This document shows, piece after piece, positions 10,981 to 22,599 of a stretch of DNA of 64,000 nt. The notes below the pieces were generated by a model, which worked only from the letters and a program-made list of their open reading frames with translations, ran no database searches and was not told the origin of the DNA. The position numbers were made by a program, and so were the translations under genes. The stretch is taken from positions 21,677,366-21,741,365 of the forward strand of contig NC_088777.1 in assembly GCF_954871325.1 (NCBI RefSeq). The letters are read 5' to 3'. Every line of letters starts with the position of its first letter. Position 1 is the stretch's first letter. This DNA is from Gordionus sp. m RMFG-2023. Lineage: Eukaryota > Nematomorpha > Gordioida > Chordodea > Parachordodidae.

Positions 10981-12101
10981 TTCTCTTCTCTCTTCCTTTT
11001 CGCTACTTTTTATATCTTCTCTCATCTTTTTCTTTCTAATCATACCAGTTTATCAATGATTTATAGATGAAGATTCCAGCAATTTATTACACTCAAAATA
11101 GAAAACAAGAAAATAAATTATTCGATATTTGCGAATAGATATTTATAAAAAATAGCATTATTTAAAGATTTTCTATTACATGAACATTATGTGCGAAGTT
11201 TGAAAGCTTTAGAACCTAGAGACTGCAACCGAATATGATAGTGGTAAGCATGGCGAGAACTTCTAAGCCCATCACTATGAACTTCTCGAGAGGGTATAGA
11301 TTCTAGCCAATATGCCTTCTTAGTATCGAGTTACTTGTGATCAAAATAAATGTAAATTAGAATCCCGATACTTGAAATATTCAATTTCTTCGCTTGTTTT
11401 GATTTTAATTAATCTCCAGTGAAAAGGTCGATCTTCAAATAATTTGATTATCCATGTAAGAACTCAATCATATATTTTTCGAAGATATGCTCTACCTAAT
11501 TATAGATTCAGAGCATTGCAAAGCGTCCTTCCTTTTATTATGAAATCCATTTAACTTTAGCCACAATCAAACTATGTATAACATTATAAAATTTAATGAC
11601 AATAATTAAATAATGATTTATACATATCTTTATTATTTTTATAAAAAATTGTAGAAAGCATCGTTGTATATTTTATGATTTTCATATTTTATTAACTAAT
11701 TAAACACGATGTTATAATTTATAAAAAATATATTTGCTTGAAAGGAATAACATAGCTATATCCAAAATATAAGAGAAGCCAAAAAATACATTAAAAATAC
11801 AAAAAGTATTTATTAAAGAGAGACTAAATATAATTTATATATTTATATAATATTATTTGTATTTGTTATATAGTCCTTTGTTTTCGAACAGAAACTAGTT
11901 AAATTCCTCTTAAGCGTGAGTTTCTTGCAAACATAAGGCTTTTAAATAAAAATTTTGTTGAAAATGTTATCTTTATGGATGAAAACAAGAATTTTTATAC
12001 CAATTTTAATATTTTATAAATGGATCACACCCTCTCACTCATTGTTAGATAGACTTGATGATATATATTATATTTTTAAAATTTTCTCAAACTACTTGAT
12101 T
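10981..12101. other. Core of the 10.4-kb element, unrecognised
   Basis: Between the left inverted arm and the inserted Tc1-type element. About 11160-11560 is less AT-rich than the rest, but all frames are interrupted and no protein family was recognised. It may be decayed cargo or ancestral transposase. Confidence 0.35.
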
Positions 12102-12124
12102 TACAGGGTTTCCCATTCAAAAAA

Positions 12125-12400
12125 GGAAAAGGGTCAGTCATAAAAGGAAAATTTCCAAAATGAAAGGAAAAAGTCCGATCAAAAATGGAAAAGTGTCAAA
12201 CAAAAAAGGAAAAAGTCCGATCAAAAAAGGAAAAGTGTCAAACAAAAAAGGAAAAGTGTCAAACAAAAAAGGAAAAGGTCCAATTAAAAAAGGAAAAGTG
12301 TCAATCGAAAAAGGAAAATTCCCAAAAGGAAAGGAAAAGTGTCAATCAAAAAAGGAAAATTCTTATTCAAAAAAGGATAATCGTAATTTAAATTTTTTTT
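12125..12400 (+). repeat. 21-bp minisatellite, left arm of the outer Tc1-type element
   Basis: Units near AAAAAAGGAAAAGTGTCAAAC, with variants ending GTCCGATC or GTCAATC. As 21 is divisible by 3 and the units lack stops, the array opens lysine-rich frames that are artefacts. Equivalent arrays lie at 13180-13530, 15355-15680 and 18160-18510. Confidence 0.93.
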
Positions 12401-13849
12401 ATAAAATATTATAAATTTTTCAATTTTTCTTAAATTTTTCTTAAATTTTTATTTATTTTTGTCATTCCTTCTTATTTTTTCAACTTTTTGCGATTTCTTT
12501 ACTTTATTTGTATCTTTTCTCAATTTATTTATCTTACTATATCTATTCTATTGATAATTCTTTTGTATTTTTAAAAATAATTGATAAATTTAGGTCCATT
12601 TTTTAAACAATTCTTTACGTTTTTTTCATCATACATATGTCGTAATTTTTAAAGGGATAATAACTATCCGGGATCTTCACGGGATTTAAAGTGTAACCTT
12701 TAAAATTTCATTTTTAAAAGGATAAAGATTTATACGGCATTATAAGGTTTAAATCATGATATAGAAGAATCTTATTTTAAAAAGCGTTTTCAGCGCGTTT
12801 TGTTTTGTTTCGTTTTTTAATTTTATTTTTATTCATTAATTTTCAATGTTGTTTTTTTGGCCTTATGAAATAAGATATGTCTAATATAGGGTATCAATCG
12901 ATAGCTAATCAAAAGATCTATTAAACTGGAGGTCAATCTCTCCCCCATAAAGAGCCGGTCTAGGCCTTGGTGGGGGGGGGGGGGTGTCAGAAATATTTTT
13001 ATCAACACAAAATATCGATAGGGGTATCAAAAAAGCTAATTTTAATATGGTTTGACTGAAAGTCTTCATTCTTGGTCTGGATGGGTATGACTTGGTCTGG
13101 AAGGTGGGGGGGGGGGGGGTGTAAAAAATAGTTTTTTTTGTTATGGGTATCAAATAAAAGCTAATTATACAGGGTTTCCCATCCAAAAAAGGAAAAGTCC
13201 CAATCAAGAAAGGAAAAGGTTCAATCAAAAAAGGAAAAGTGTCAAACAAAAAAAGAAAAAGTTCAATCAAAAAAGGAAAAAGTCCGATCAAAAAAGGAAA
13301 ATTGTCAATCAAAAAAGGAAAAGTCCCAGGTTAAGGAAAAAGTTCAATCAAAAAAGGAAAAGTGTCAAACAAAAAAGGAAAAGGTTCAATCAAAAAAGGA
13401 AAAGTGTCAAACAAAAAAGGAAAAGGTCCAATCAAAAAAGGAAAAGTGTCAATCGAAAAAGGAAAATTCCCAAAAGAAAAGGAAAAGGGTCAATCAAAAA
13501 AGGAAAATTCCCATTCAAAAAAGGAAAATCGTAATTTTTTTAAAAAAATATATAAACTTTTCAATTTTTCTTAAATTTATTTATTTTTTTCATTCCTTCT
13601 TATTTTATTTCTAACTTTTTGCGATTTATATATTTTATTTGTATCTTTTCTCACTATATCTTTTCTCAATTTTTTTTCTTCTCATTTTTGATAATTCTTT
13701 TAAGTATATTTAATTTTCACTAAATTTTTGGCAGACAACTTTTTTATTATAATTTTTTACATATGAAATTCTTTAATTACAATTACGATATATATTTAAT
13801 ATAGTACGCAACAAAAATTTATATTAATCATTAATAATTTCTCCCCTTC

Positions 13850-14797
13850 TAAATTTTGGGATATATGTCTCCATATTTCTAAAATAATTTTTTGCATTTT
13901 CTTCAGATATTCCTCTTTCTCCATGTTCTATATAACGAATTAATTCTTCCTCGTTACCAGTTTATTTCTGACAAAATACTTCCATTGAAAAAACACATTC
14001 TCAATAGGATTAAGATACGGACTGTAGGGTGGTAAATATTTCAATGTATGTCCTTTTCTTTAGATCGATTCCCTAATTGAATGATTGTGATGAAATGGAA
14101 CATTATCCATAATAAAAATCATATTAATTATGTTAGATTCTTCAAAATGATTTAATATTTCATTTATAAAGTTGCTAAAATATATAGCATTGCAAGGGCT
14201 ATCAAGAACTTCGAATCGAAATATTCCTGCAATTGTGAGAGCCGCAATGATAGTGTAATTTATTGTCTTTATTCCTTGAACATTTTTAATTGCCTTTTTA
14301 TTTATTTGGGAATATCCATATAATCGCCTCATTGATATTGAAAACCCGCTCTCATCGATAAATATAAATTTTTCCTTCATATATGCTACATCTACAAACC
14401 AATTTGCGTATTCTTTGCGAATCTCTATATTTGATTCGTTATTTTCTCAAACTGAACGTAATGATACTCTTTTAAAGCTGTACCTAAATCCTGAGAGTAA
14501 CCTTGATACCGTATTTTTTGATATTTCCACATCATATCTTTCTTTAATGATTTCACATAACCTTTTTAAGGATGAAGTGCAATTTATAAAATTTAATATA
14601 TATTCTTCCTGCTCTTTATTTAATTTCTTGCCTGCGCGTGAACCTCCTTTGGGTAAGCTATATTTTATTCCATTTTTGAGATGAGAGTATTTAATATTTT
14701 TAAAACATGATGCTATATTTTTGATACTATCTTTTTTTAACGCGTCAATTATTAGAGCTTTTGTTTCACTGTTAATATTTTTTCCCCTTTTTACCAT
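13850..14797 (-). pseudogene. Tc1-like DD34E transposase
   Basis: The N-terminal part (14797-14447) starts MVKRGKNINSETKALII. It has a helix-turn-helix-like region followed by AGKKLNKEQEEYILNFI and KNTVSRLLSGFRYSFKRVS. The catalytic part (14380 leftwards) shows FIDESGFS, IIAALTIAGIF and FIMDNVPFHHN. After one in-frame stop comes YLPPYSPYLNPIEN then VFFQWKYFVRN. Counting the stop codon, 34 residues separate the second Asp from the Glu, giving DD34E as in Tc1. The gene has a frame break between 14447 and 14380, one stop near 14062, and another break near 13970. It cuts and pastes DNA at TA. The copy is inactive but all three catalytic acids are present. Confidence 0.9.
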
Positions 14798-15354
14798 ATC
14801 TTCATAATTTTATTTTTTAAAACAAAAAAATTTATTTTTAAAGTATATACTCAACAAATGGAAGTGAAAAAGAATATAAAATTTACCTCATTTGCGTTTA
14901 ATTTTTCATAAATCAAAATAGTTTAAAAGATAGTAATTAAATTACAAAATAATTATCGTTTTGAATATATTAAAATTTTAAAAATATAAGAATTTTAAAA
15001 TGATTATATTTTATTAATTTACATATCGTTTGGTATTACAGTTCAAACTTATTTATTATAACCAAACGATTAATTTAATATTGTAATTATAAATATGTAT
15101 GTAAAAAATAGTCTGCCAAAAAAAATAATATAATTTTAAAAAAGAAATATCAAAAATGAATAGAAAAGAAATAAAGAAAAGATATAGTAAGAAAAATAAA
15201 TTGAGAAAAGATACAAATAAAGTAAAGAAATAGCAAAAAGTTAGGAATAAAATAAGAAGGAATGACAAAAATAAATAAATTTAAGAAAAATTTGGCCAAA
15301 GCTATTAATTTATGTAAAAAAATCATTATATATTTTTTTAAATAAATTACGATT

Positions 15355-15680
15355 TTCCTTTTTGAATGGGAATTTTCCTTTTTTGATTGACCCTTTTCCA
15401 TTTCTTTTGGGAATTTTCCTTTTTCGATTGACACTTTACCTTTTTTAATTGGACCTTTTCCTTTTTTGCTTGACACTTTTCCTTTTTTGATTGAACCTTT
15501 TCCTTTTTTGTTTGACACTTTTCCTTTTTTGATTGGACTTTTTCCTTAACCTTTGGGACTTTTCCTTTTTTGATTGACAATTTTCCTTTTTTGATCGGAC
15601 CTTTTCCTTTTTTGATTGAACTTTTTCCTTTTTTGTTTGACACTTTTCCTTTTTTGATTGGGACTTTTCCTTTTTTGGAT
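15355..15680 (-). repeat. 21-bp minisatellite, right arm of the inner Tc1-like element
   Basis: Inverse of the left array: CCTTTTTTGATTGGAC and CCTTTTTTGTTTGACAC variants. Its lysine-rich and phenylalanine-rich frames on either strand are repeat translation only. Confidence 0.92.
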
Positions 15681-16089
15681 GGGAAACCCTATAATATGGT
15701 TTTACTGAAAGTCTTCATACTTAGTCTTTATAGGCATGACTTGGTCTGGAGGGGGGGGGGTGTAAAAAATAACTTTTTTGATGGGTATCAAATAAAAGGT
15801 AATAAAAAGATTTTTTTATTTAATAATAATAATCACTCATAGAGGGCTGGTCTAGACATGAATATTTTTTCACCACAAAATATCGAAATGGGTATCAAAT
15901 AAAAGCTAATTTAAATATCTTTAGATTGAAATTATTCATTTTTTGTCTTGATGGGTATGACTCTCAGGCCCTCAACATATTAACAAAATGTTTGTTGGAT
16001 AGAATTTACAGAAATAAAAGAGAATGAAGATAAAGTAATTTTTTAAATCTTTTTTCGGTTCCAATCCTGAACTTGAAATATATAATTTA

Positions 16090-16511
16090 CAGTGTTCTAT
16101 ATTTAGCACGTTATTCCATAGCTATTCTTTTTAGTATCGATAGCTTTAGCTTGCTACATTTTTTTTAAAAGAGAGATAGCGGTAGCTCGTTACTAAATAA
16201 ATAGCAAAAATTATTTTAATAATTTTATAATTAATTCTAAAATCATAATCTTTTTATTTTATTTATTTAAATTTACATTTTAAAATATGCATTGTAAATA
16301 TATTTTAGACATTGATAATGAAAATAATTATGGTACAAATAAAATAAAAAGATTATGATTTTAGAATTAATTATAAAATTATTAAAATAATTTTTGCTAT
16401 TTATTTAGTAACGAGCTACCGCTATCTCTCTTTTAAAAAAAATGTAGCAAGCTAAAGCTATCGAAACTAAAAAGAATAGCTATGGAATAACGTGCTAAAT
16501 ATAGAACACTG
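16090..16511. mobile_element. Palindromic hAT-type MITE at the foldback axis
   Basis: Ends CAGTGTTCTATATTTAGC and its inverse, with GATAGCTTTAGCTTGCTAC in both arms. The palindrome extends beyond these ends into flanks running from about 15970 to 16640, so no target duplication can be recognised. A third partial copy of one arm is at about 16870-16970. CAGTG ends are usual in hAT elements. Confidence 0.6.
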
Positions 16512-18159
16512 TAAATTTTATATTTCAAGTTCAGGATTGGAACCGAAAAAAGATTTAAAAAATTACTTTATCTTCATTCTCTTTTATTTCTGTAAATTCT
16601 ATCCAACAAACATTTTGTTAATATGTTGAGGGCCTGACAGTCATACCCATCAAGACAAAAAATGAATAATTTCAATCTAAAGATATTTAAATTAGCTTTT
16701 ATTTGATACCCATGTCGATATTTTGTGGTGAAAAAATATTCATGTCTAGACCAGCCCTCTATGAGTGATTATTATTATTAAATAAAAAAATCTTTTTATT
16801 ACCTTTTATTTGATACCCAAAAATTATTATAATAATTTTTAAAATTTATTATAATAATTTTTAAAATTTATTTAGTAACGAGCTCTTTTTAAAAAAATGT
16901 AGCACGCTAAAGCTATCGATACTAAAAAAAATAGATATGGAATAACACGCTAAATATAGAACACTGCAAATTATATATTTCAAGTTCAGGATTGGAACCG
17001 AAAAAAGATTTAAAAAATTGCTTTATCTTCATTCTCTTTTATTTCTGTAAATTCTATCCAACTAGACATTTTGTTAAATGTTGCGGGCCTGACAGTCATT
17101 GTCATCAAGACAAAAAATGAATAATTTCAATCTAAAGATATTTAAATTGACTTTTATTTGATACCCATATCGATATTTTGTGATGATAAAAATATTCCTG
17201 ACCCCCCAAGACCTAGACCCGCCCTCTATGAGTGATTATTATTATTAAATTAAAAAATATTTTTATTACCTTTTATTTGATACCCATAAAAAAAAATTAT
17301 TTTTTACAGCCCCACCCCACCCCCAGACCAAGTCATACCCATAAAGACCAAGCTTTCAGTAAAACGATATTAAAACTAGCTTTTATTTGATACCCATATC
17401 AAAATAAAAATTTTTAACCCCCCCCCCCTCCACCCTTACCTTACAGACCAAATCATACCCATCCAGACAAAGAATGAAGACCTTCAGTCAAGCCATATTA
17501 AAATTAGCTTTTATTTGATACCCATATCGATATTTTGTGTTGATAAATATATTTCTGACACCCCCCCCCAAGGCCTAGACCGGCTCTTTATGGGGGAGAG
17601 ATTGACCTCCAGTTTAATAGATCTTTTGATTAGCTATCGATTGATACCCTATATTAGACATTCATAAGGCCAAAAAAACAACATTGAAAATGAATGAATA
17701 ACAATAAAATTAAAAAACGAAACGAAACGAAACGCGCGGAAAACGCTTTTTAAAATAAGATTCTTCTATATCATGGTTCAAACATGATAATGCCGTATAG
17801 TTCTTTATCCTTTAAAAAATGAAATTTTAAAAGGATCCCTTTAAATCCCGTGTAGATCCCGATAGTTATGATCCCTTTAAAAATTACGACATATATATGA
17901 TGAAAAAAAACGTAAAAATTGTTTAAAAAATGGACCTAAATTTATCAATTATTTTTAAAAATACAAAAGAATTATCAAAAATGAGAAGATAAAAATTGAG
18001 AAAAGATATAGTAAGATAAATAAATTGAGAAAAGATACAAATAAAGTAAAGAAATCGCAAAAAGTTGGAAATAAAATAAGAAGGAATGACAAAAATAAAT
18101 AAAAATTTAAGAAAAATTGAAAAATTTATAATATTTTATAAAAAAATTTTAAAAAATTA

Positions 18160-18515
18160 CGATTTTCCTTTTTTGAATGGGAATTTTCCTTTTTTGATTG
18201 ACACTTTTCTTTTCCTTTTGGAAATTTTCCTTTTTCAATTGACACTTTTCCTTTTTTGATTGGACCTTTACCTTTTTTGTTTGACACTTTTCCTTTTTTG
18301 ATTGAACCTTTTCCTTTTTTGTTTGACACTTTTCCTTTTTTGATCGGACTTTTTCCTTTCTTTTTGGGAATTTTCCTTTTTTGATTGACACTTTTCCTTT
18401 TTTGTTTGAACCTTTTCCTTTTTTGATTGAACCTTTTCCTTTTATGATTGACCCTTTTCCTTTTTTGATCAGACCTTTTCCTTTTATGATTGAAATTTTT
18501 CCTTTTTTGAATGGG
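18160..18515 (-). repeat. 21-bp minisatellite, right arm of the outer Tc1-type element
   Basis: About 16 units of the CCTTTTTTGATTGACAC family, ending in GAATGGGAAACCCTG. It carries more unit variants (TTTTATGATTGA) than the inner array, in keeping with greater age. Confidence 0.92.
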
Positions 18516-20409
18516 AAACCCTGTATTAATCGTTTCTATAATATTATACAAGATACCCATGTCCTGAGTCAAATGCCCCGGTCCTAAGATCTTATTAAAT
18601 TAAACATTAACCTTGCCAATTTAAAAGAATGGATTTAATAAATATCAATTCAATAACTGGAAAATCATATAATATAAGGTTTAAAATTTATTTCGGATCA
18701 TATTTTCAAAATTTATAAAAATACAAAGAAAATTTTTCATAGAATGAGATATACAAATTTACAGGCCGAGGTCATAAAATGTTGTTATCGATCAAATCAT
18801 TATATTTTTAAAATATTTTTTGGGATAATGTTTTACACGTATTTATATAGATATATAAAAAAAATACACATTTTTCAATTAATATTACTACCAAATTTGG
18901 TCGATCAAAAATTTAATAAGTGGTCGGTTTTGAGCTCGGAATTCGGTCAAATCATAATATTTTCAAAATATTTTTTGGGATAATGCTTAACACGTCAATG
19001 TACAAGTATAAACCAAAAATGAAGAATTTCCTATGGATAACGCTAGCAATGCAATATTTCGGTTTCAAATTGGTTATCGGTCAAATCCTGATATTTCTAA
19101 AATATTTTTTGGGGTAATGTTTTGCACGTATTTATAGATAAATTAACCAAAAATGAACATTTTCCAAATAATATTACTACCAAATTTGGTAGATCGAATA
19201 TTTTGTAAGAGGTCGGTTTTGAGCTCGCTATTCGTTCAAATCTTAATATTTTCAAATAATTATTTAGGATAATGCTTAACACCTTATTGTTCACTTATAA
19301 ACCAAAAATAAAAAATTTTCCATGGATAACGCTAGCAATGCAGTATTTTCGGTTTCAAATTGGTTATCGGTCAAATAACGATATTTTTAAAATATTTTTT
19401 GGGGTAATGTTTTACGCGTATTTATAGATAAATTAACCAAAAATGAACATTTCCCAAATAATATTACCACCAAATTTGGTAGATCGAATATTTAGTAAGT
19501 GGTCGGTTTTGAGCTCGCCATTCGGTCAAATCTTAATATTTTCAAAAAATTATTTAGGATATGCTTAACACCTTATTGTTCACTTATAAACCAAAAATGA
19601 AGAATTTTCAATGGAGAGCGCCAGCAACGCAGTATTTAGTCATTAGGCCGGTTTCAAATCGGTTATCTGTCAAATCACGATATTTTAAAAATATTTTTTG
19701 GAATAATGATTTACACGTATATATAGATAAATAAACCAAAAATGATCATTTTCCAAATAATATTAATACCAAATTTGGTCGATAGAATATTTATGGTAGG
19801 TTTTGAGCTCGGCATTCGATCAAATCATAATATTATCAAAATATTTTTTAGGATAATGTTTAACACCTAAATATACACATATACAAAAATGAAGAGATTT
19901 TGATCAATAACGCCAGCAATATGTTCCTTACAAACTTTCTACTATTTTTCGATTCTAAACCTACTCATTAATTGAATGTCAAAGAAACCTCTATTTTTTT
20001 AAAAAAATTTAGGTTTTTCACATGTATTTACACCCAAATACAAAAAAGCGCTATCCAATATTTATTCTGGTTTCCTAAGAATATATTTTCATATTTATGC
20101 ATTTAACGCCCTCTTATAGGGATATAAATTTGTTAAATTTTGTAATTGAAAAATAAAATTTAAGTTGTAATAAGCTAGTAAATATATTTTTTTTCCAATA
20201 ATATTAAGTAAAAATAGAATTTTAAATTATTTGATATTTAATATTTATTTTTTACATAATTAAAAATTGATTTATGTAAAATAAATAAAATGTTTATTGG
20301 AAAAATTTTTTTAAAAGATATTATATAATCAAATTATGATTGATTATGATTAATTGCTTTTTAGCAAGGCATTTTAGCAATGCAGTATTTAGTCATACCG
20401 CACTTATTC

Positions 20410-20975
20410 TTCCAAAATTATTGCACCGGATGAACCGTAGATACGAATAAAAATCCACTTCAACAGACGAACCGAATGAATAAACATTAATAAGCCAAAA
20501 TTGATGTGAAAACTTTAAAAAAAAAACCTAACGAAAAAAGTGCTCAATATTTCTCAACAAGATTTTGTCCATAGGCCTAATCCGGCAAGAGGCTTGGAAA
20601 AGGGGGTTTAAAATCGATTACTTTTACTTGACAAAATTTTATTAATAAACAATCCTTCGATCCTTTTTAAAATTTAATTACTTTTTCATAAATATATAAA
20701 TAAAATTTAAAAAATTTTAATTAATTTTAAAAATAAAATATTATTTTAAATAAAAAAAAATCTATCTCCTTCATATATTAGCATCCACCATCACTTATAA
20801 TTATTTACTGCAAATATATCATTTCAATATTATTTCAGCATTTAAATCAATTCATAAGTTTTCTTTAATATATTAAAGTTAAAATAAAAATAATAACCTG
20901 TCACAGAATAATATGCTAAATGTATGGCTTTACAGTTATGATTATTAATCGAATTAATATTGAATCAATCAATGT
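20410..20975. other. AT-rich DNA, nothing recognised
   Basis: Follows the right target duplication of the 10.4-kb element. No coding, RNA or terminal repeat signal was seen. Confidence 0.4.
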
Positions 20976-20979
20976 ATGT

Positions 20980-21515
20980 TAATTTATATTCTCTAATATA
21001 GAATATGTCATTAGTATACTTAATTCTTCAGATGAAGATGATTTAATTCTGCTCAGCCCCCAGTATGAAACATGGTAAACATAAAGAAAAATCAGATTTG
21101 TTTCATTTAAATTACAAAACACATACCAGATTGAATTCTGATAAAGATAAGAAATAATTTGATAAGAATCTGAATGAAGATTCTAGTGAAGATGATAAGT
21201 TTTTTTGAAAATATATACCATTCTTAATATTTCGAATAAATTTCTCAATATAATATAATATTCCCATTCTCTGCAGCAGTTGAACGTGTGTTTATTTAGT
21301 ACTATAATATATTTTATTTATGTATAATTTTATTTTTATTATCTATGATGAAAAAAATAATAAAAATTTATATTTAATATTTTGTATTTTTTAAGTAGCG
21401 AGTTACCTTTTCTGAATGGCTACTAACGCGTTCTTTTTGTCACAAGATAACGAGTAACGCGTTCCATTTTTAAAAAGTAACTTGTGTATTTTTTGAAGTA
21501 ACATTTACATCACTA
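20980..21515 (+). pseudogene. hAT element relic with right terminus
   Basis: Starts with an acidic stretch (ILNSSDEDDLILLSP), later FPFSAAVERVF at 21261-21293, the conserved core of the hAT C-terminal dimerisation domain. The end has repeated GTAACGCGTT motifs and TACATCACTACT, which inverted gives AGTAGTGATGTA, a hAT-like terminus near 21512. The gene is mostly deleted and the left terminus was not found. Confidence 0.6.
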
Positions 21516-22300
21516 CTTATAATATATTTAAAACCAACTTGATTAACCTAATCAAGATTTGATTTCCAATGATAATTTGGATAAAATAGAGAATAATTTG
21601 AATAAAATAGAGACTCTTTTGGGGTACAATAGAAACTTTTTTGTAAGAAATATTTCACAAAAACTAAAACCCTTAATATTATTTTTAATCAACGGAGGAA
21701 TCAACTAATATATTTGATACTTATGCAAAAACATATTTATTGAATTTTGAACCCCTTTGCTTTCAAAAACTCTTGTCGAGAAATTGCTTAGCAAATAGAT
21801 TTGTAAATAAGCAGAATTTATCATTGTTTTTGAGTAAAAATAATTAAGCATTGAATTATATCAGTTATTGTTATATTAAATAATTTTGGAATCATTGATA
21901 GGATAGGTAATCAATTTTGATTGACTCATCTTGTTTCTACAATAATTTAATATTTTACGATAAAAATATTTGCTCTGTACTTACAGTTGACAGAGCTAAT
22001 AATCGGGGATTGTAGGAAAAATTAACTGAAAAAATATATATAAAATTTATAAAATATTATGAATGTGATCGTCATTCTTTTTTTTAAAAAAAAACTCAAT
22101 CCTGGATTTAGTTCCTTTTTTTAAAAAAGCGCGTGAACGTGATTCATTCTTTTTAAAAGGATCTATTAATAGCTTTGAGATATTACTTACATTAAAGAAT
22201 ACGACTTTCCTATGGGGGAGGGGGGGGAGATTTTTGGGGCACCTTTCCCCCAACCCCCATTAGCTGGCTTTCGGCCTGGTCATAAGTTTCCTATATTTAT
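21516..22300. other. AT-rich DNA with a short C/G patch
   Basis: No gene recognised. A short minus-strand frame at 22047-22253 is low-complexity and unsupported. A poly-G run with CCTTTCCCCCAACCCCC at 22215-22260 is of unknown origin. Confidence 0.35.
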
Positions 22301-22307
22301 TAAACTA

Positions 22308-22445
22308 TTTATAATTTAAAAGTCATATTAAGATTTTTTTTAGCTTTTATATAATAATTTAAAAGTCATTTTAGGATTTTTTTTAGCTTTTATATAATAA
22401 TTTAAAAGTCATATTAAGATTTTTTTTAGCTTTTATATAATAATT
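22308..22445 (+). repeat. 44-bp tandem repeat, 3 units
   Basis: Three nearly identical units with AATTTAAAAGTCATATTAAG and a TTTTTTTTAGCTTTTATATA block. They lie just before the GGCCCGGCC minisatellite. Confidence 0.85.
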
Positions 22446-22599
22446 CACGCTTATGAATATTTAAAAAAGAAATAAAAATTATAACCTAAATTCAAATTCA
22501 CATAAATTTATTTCCATATAAAAATTATAATGATAAAATTTTGCTAAATATTAATTTTTATAGCTAAATGGCGATTTTAAATATTTGGTTTAAAATATA

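Larger units (their letters stand above)
13170..15691 (-). mobile_element. Tc1-like element with minisatellite inverted repeats, 2.5 kb
   Basis: Ends CAGGGTTTCCCATCC and, inverted, nearly the same; TA at 13168-13169 and 15692-15693. Inverted repeats are about 540 bp (13170-13710, 15150-15691). They comprise the 21-bp array and then a shared AT-rich stretch with ATTCCTTCTTATTTTAT. A minus-strand DD34E transposase relic occupies the centre. It inserted into the left arm of a related, larger element, so the family has transposed into its own copies. Confidence 0.88.
12104..18523. mobile_element. Tc1/mariner-type foldback element, 6.4 kb including a nested insertion
   Basis: Ends CAGGGTTTCCCATTC and its inverse, flanked by TA (12102-12103, 18524-18525). 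Both arms begin with a 21-bp A/G minisatellite, then an AT-rich block, then a block with ATCGATTGATACCC (left, inverted), poly-G/C runs and repeated GGTATCAAATAAAAGCTAAT / GACTTGGTCTGG motifs. The arms meet at a palindrome centred near 16300. The left arm is split at a TA by a complete 2.5-kb relative (13170-15691). The right arm has an extra partial duplication (about 16820-17280). It encodes no transposase outside the nested copy. Confidence 0.85.
10044..20400. mobile_element. 10.4-kb long-inverted-repeat element with perfect 9-bp target duplication
   Basis: The ends GGGTATGACTAAATACTGCG and (inverted) CGGTATGACTAAATACTGC are flanked by CACTTATTC at 10035-10043 and 20401-20409. The left arm (10044 to about 10900) and right arm (about 18760-20400) are inverted copies, including GAGGGCGTTAAATGCAT and a TTTGTATTTGGGTGTAAATA block. 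The innermost parts carry a unit near 290-296 bp: four tandem copies on the right and about one on the left. Its markers are TGGTCGGTTTTGAGCTCG (18919, 19212, 19501, 19797) and CCAAATTTGGT. The core contains a 6.4-kb Tc1-type foldback (12104-18523); without it the element is about 3.9 kb. No transposase of its own was recognised. The 9-bp duplication suggests a Mutator-like non-autonomous element. Confidence 0.88.

Noticed and set aside
10840-11040. Possible gene in the T/C-rich stretch after the left arm of the 10.4-kb element
   Set aside because: TCTTTTT/CTTCT-rich low complexity; the open frame at 10779-10979 starts in the inverted arm and has no counterpart in the other arm copies.
12160-12414. 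Lysine/glycine-rich open frame of 84 codons (and similar frames at 12185, 12905, 13362, 15150, 15347, 15570, 18126, 18149, 18381)
   Set aside because: All are translations of the 21-bp minisatellite, whose length is a multiple of three and whose units lack stops. No gene is implied.
16081-16520. 8-bp duplication around the CAGTGTTC palindrome
   Set aside because: The flanks are themselves part of the larger palindrome, so their similarity is inverted, not direct.
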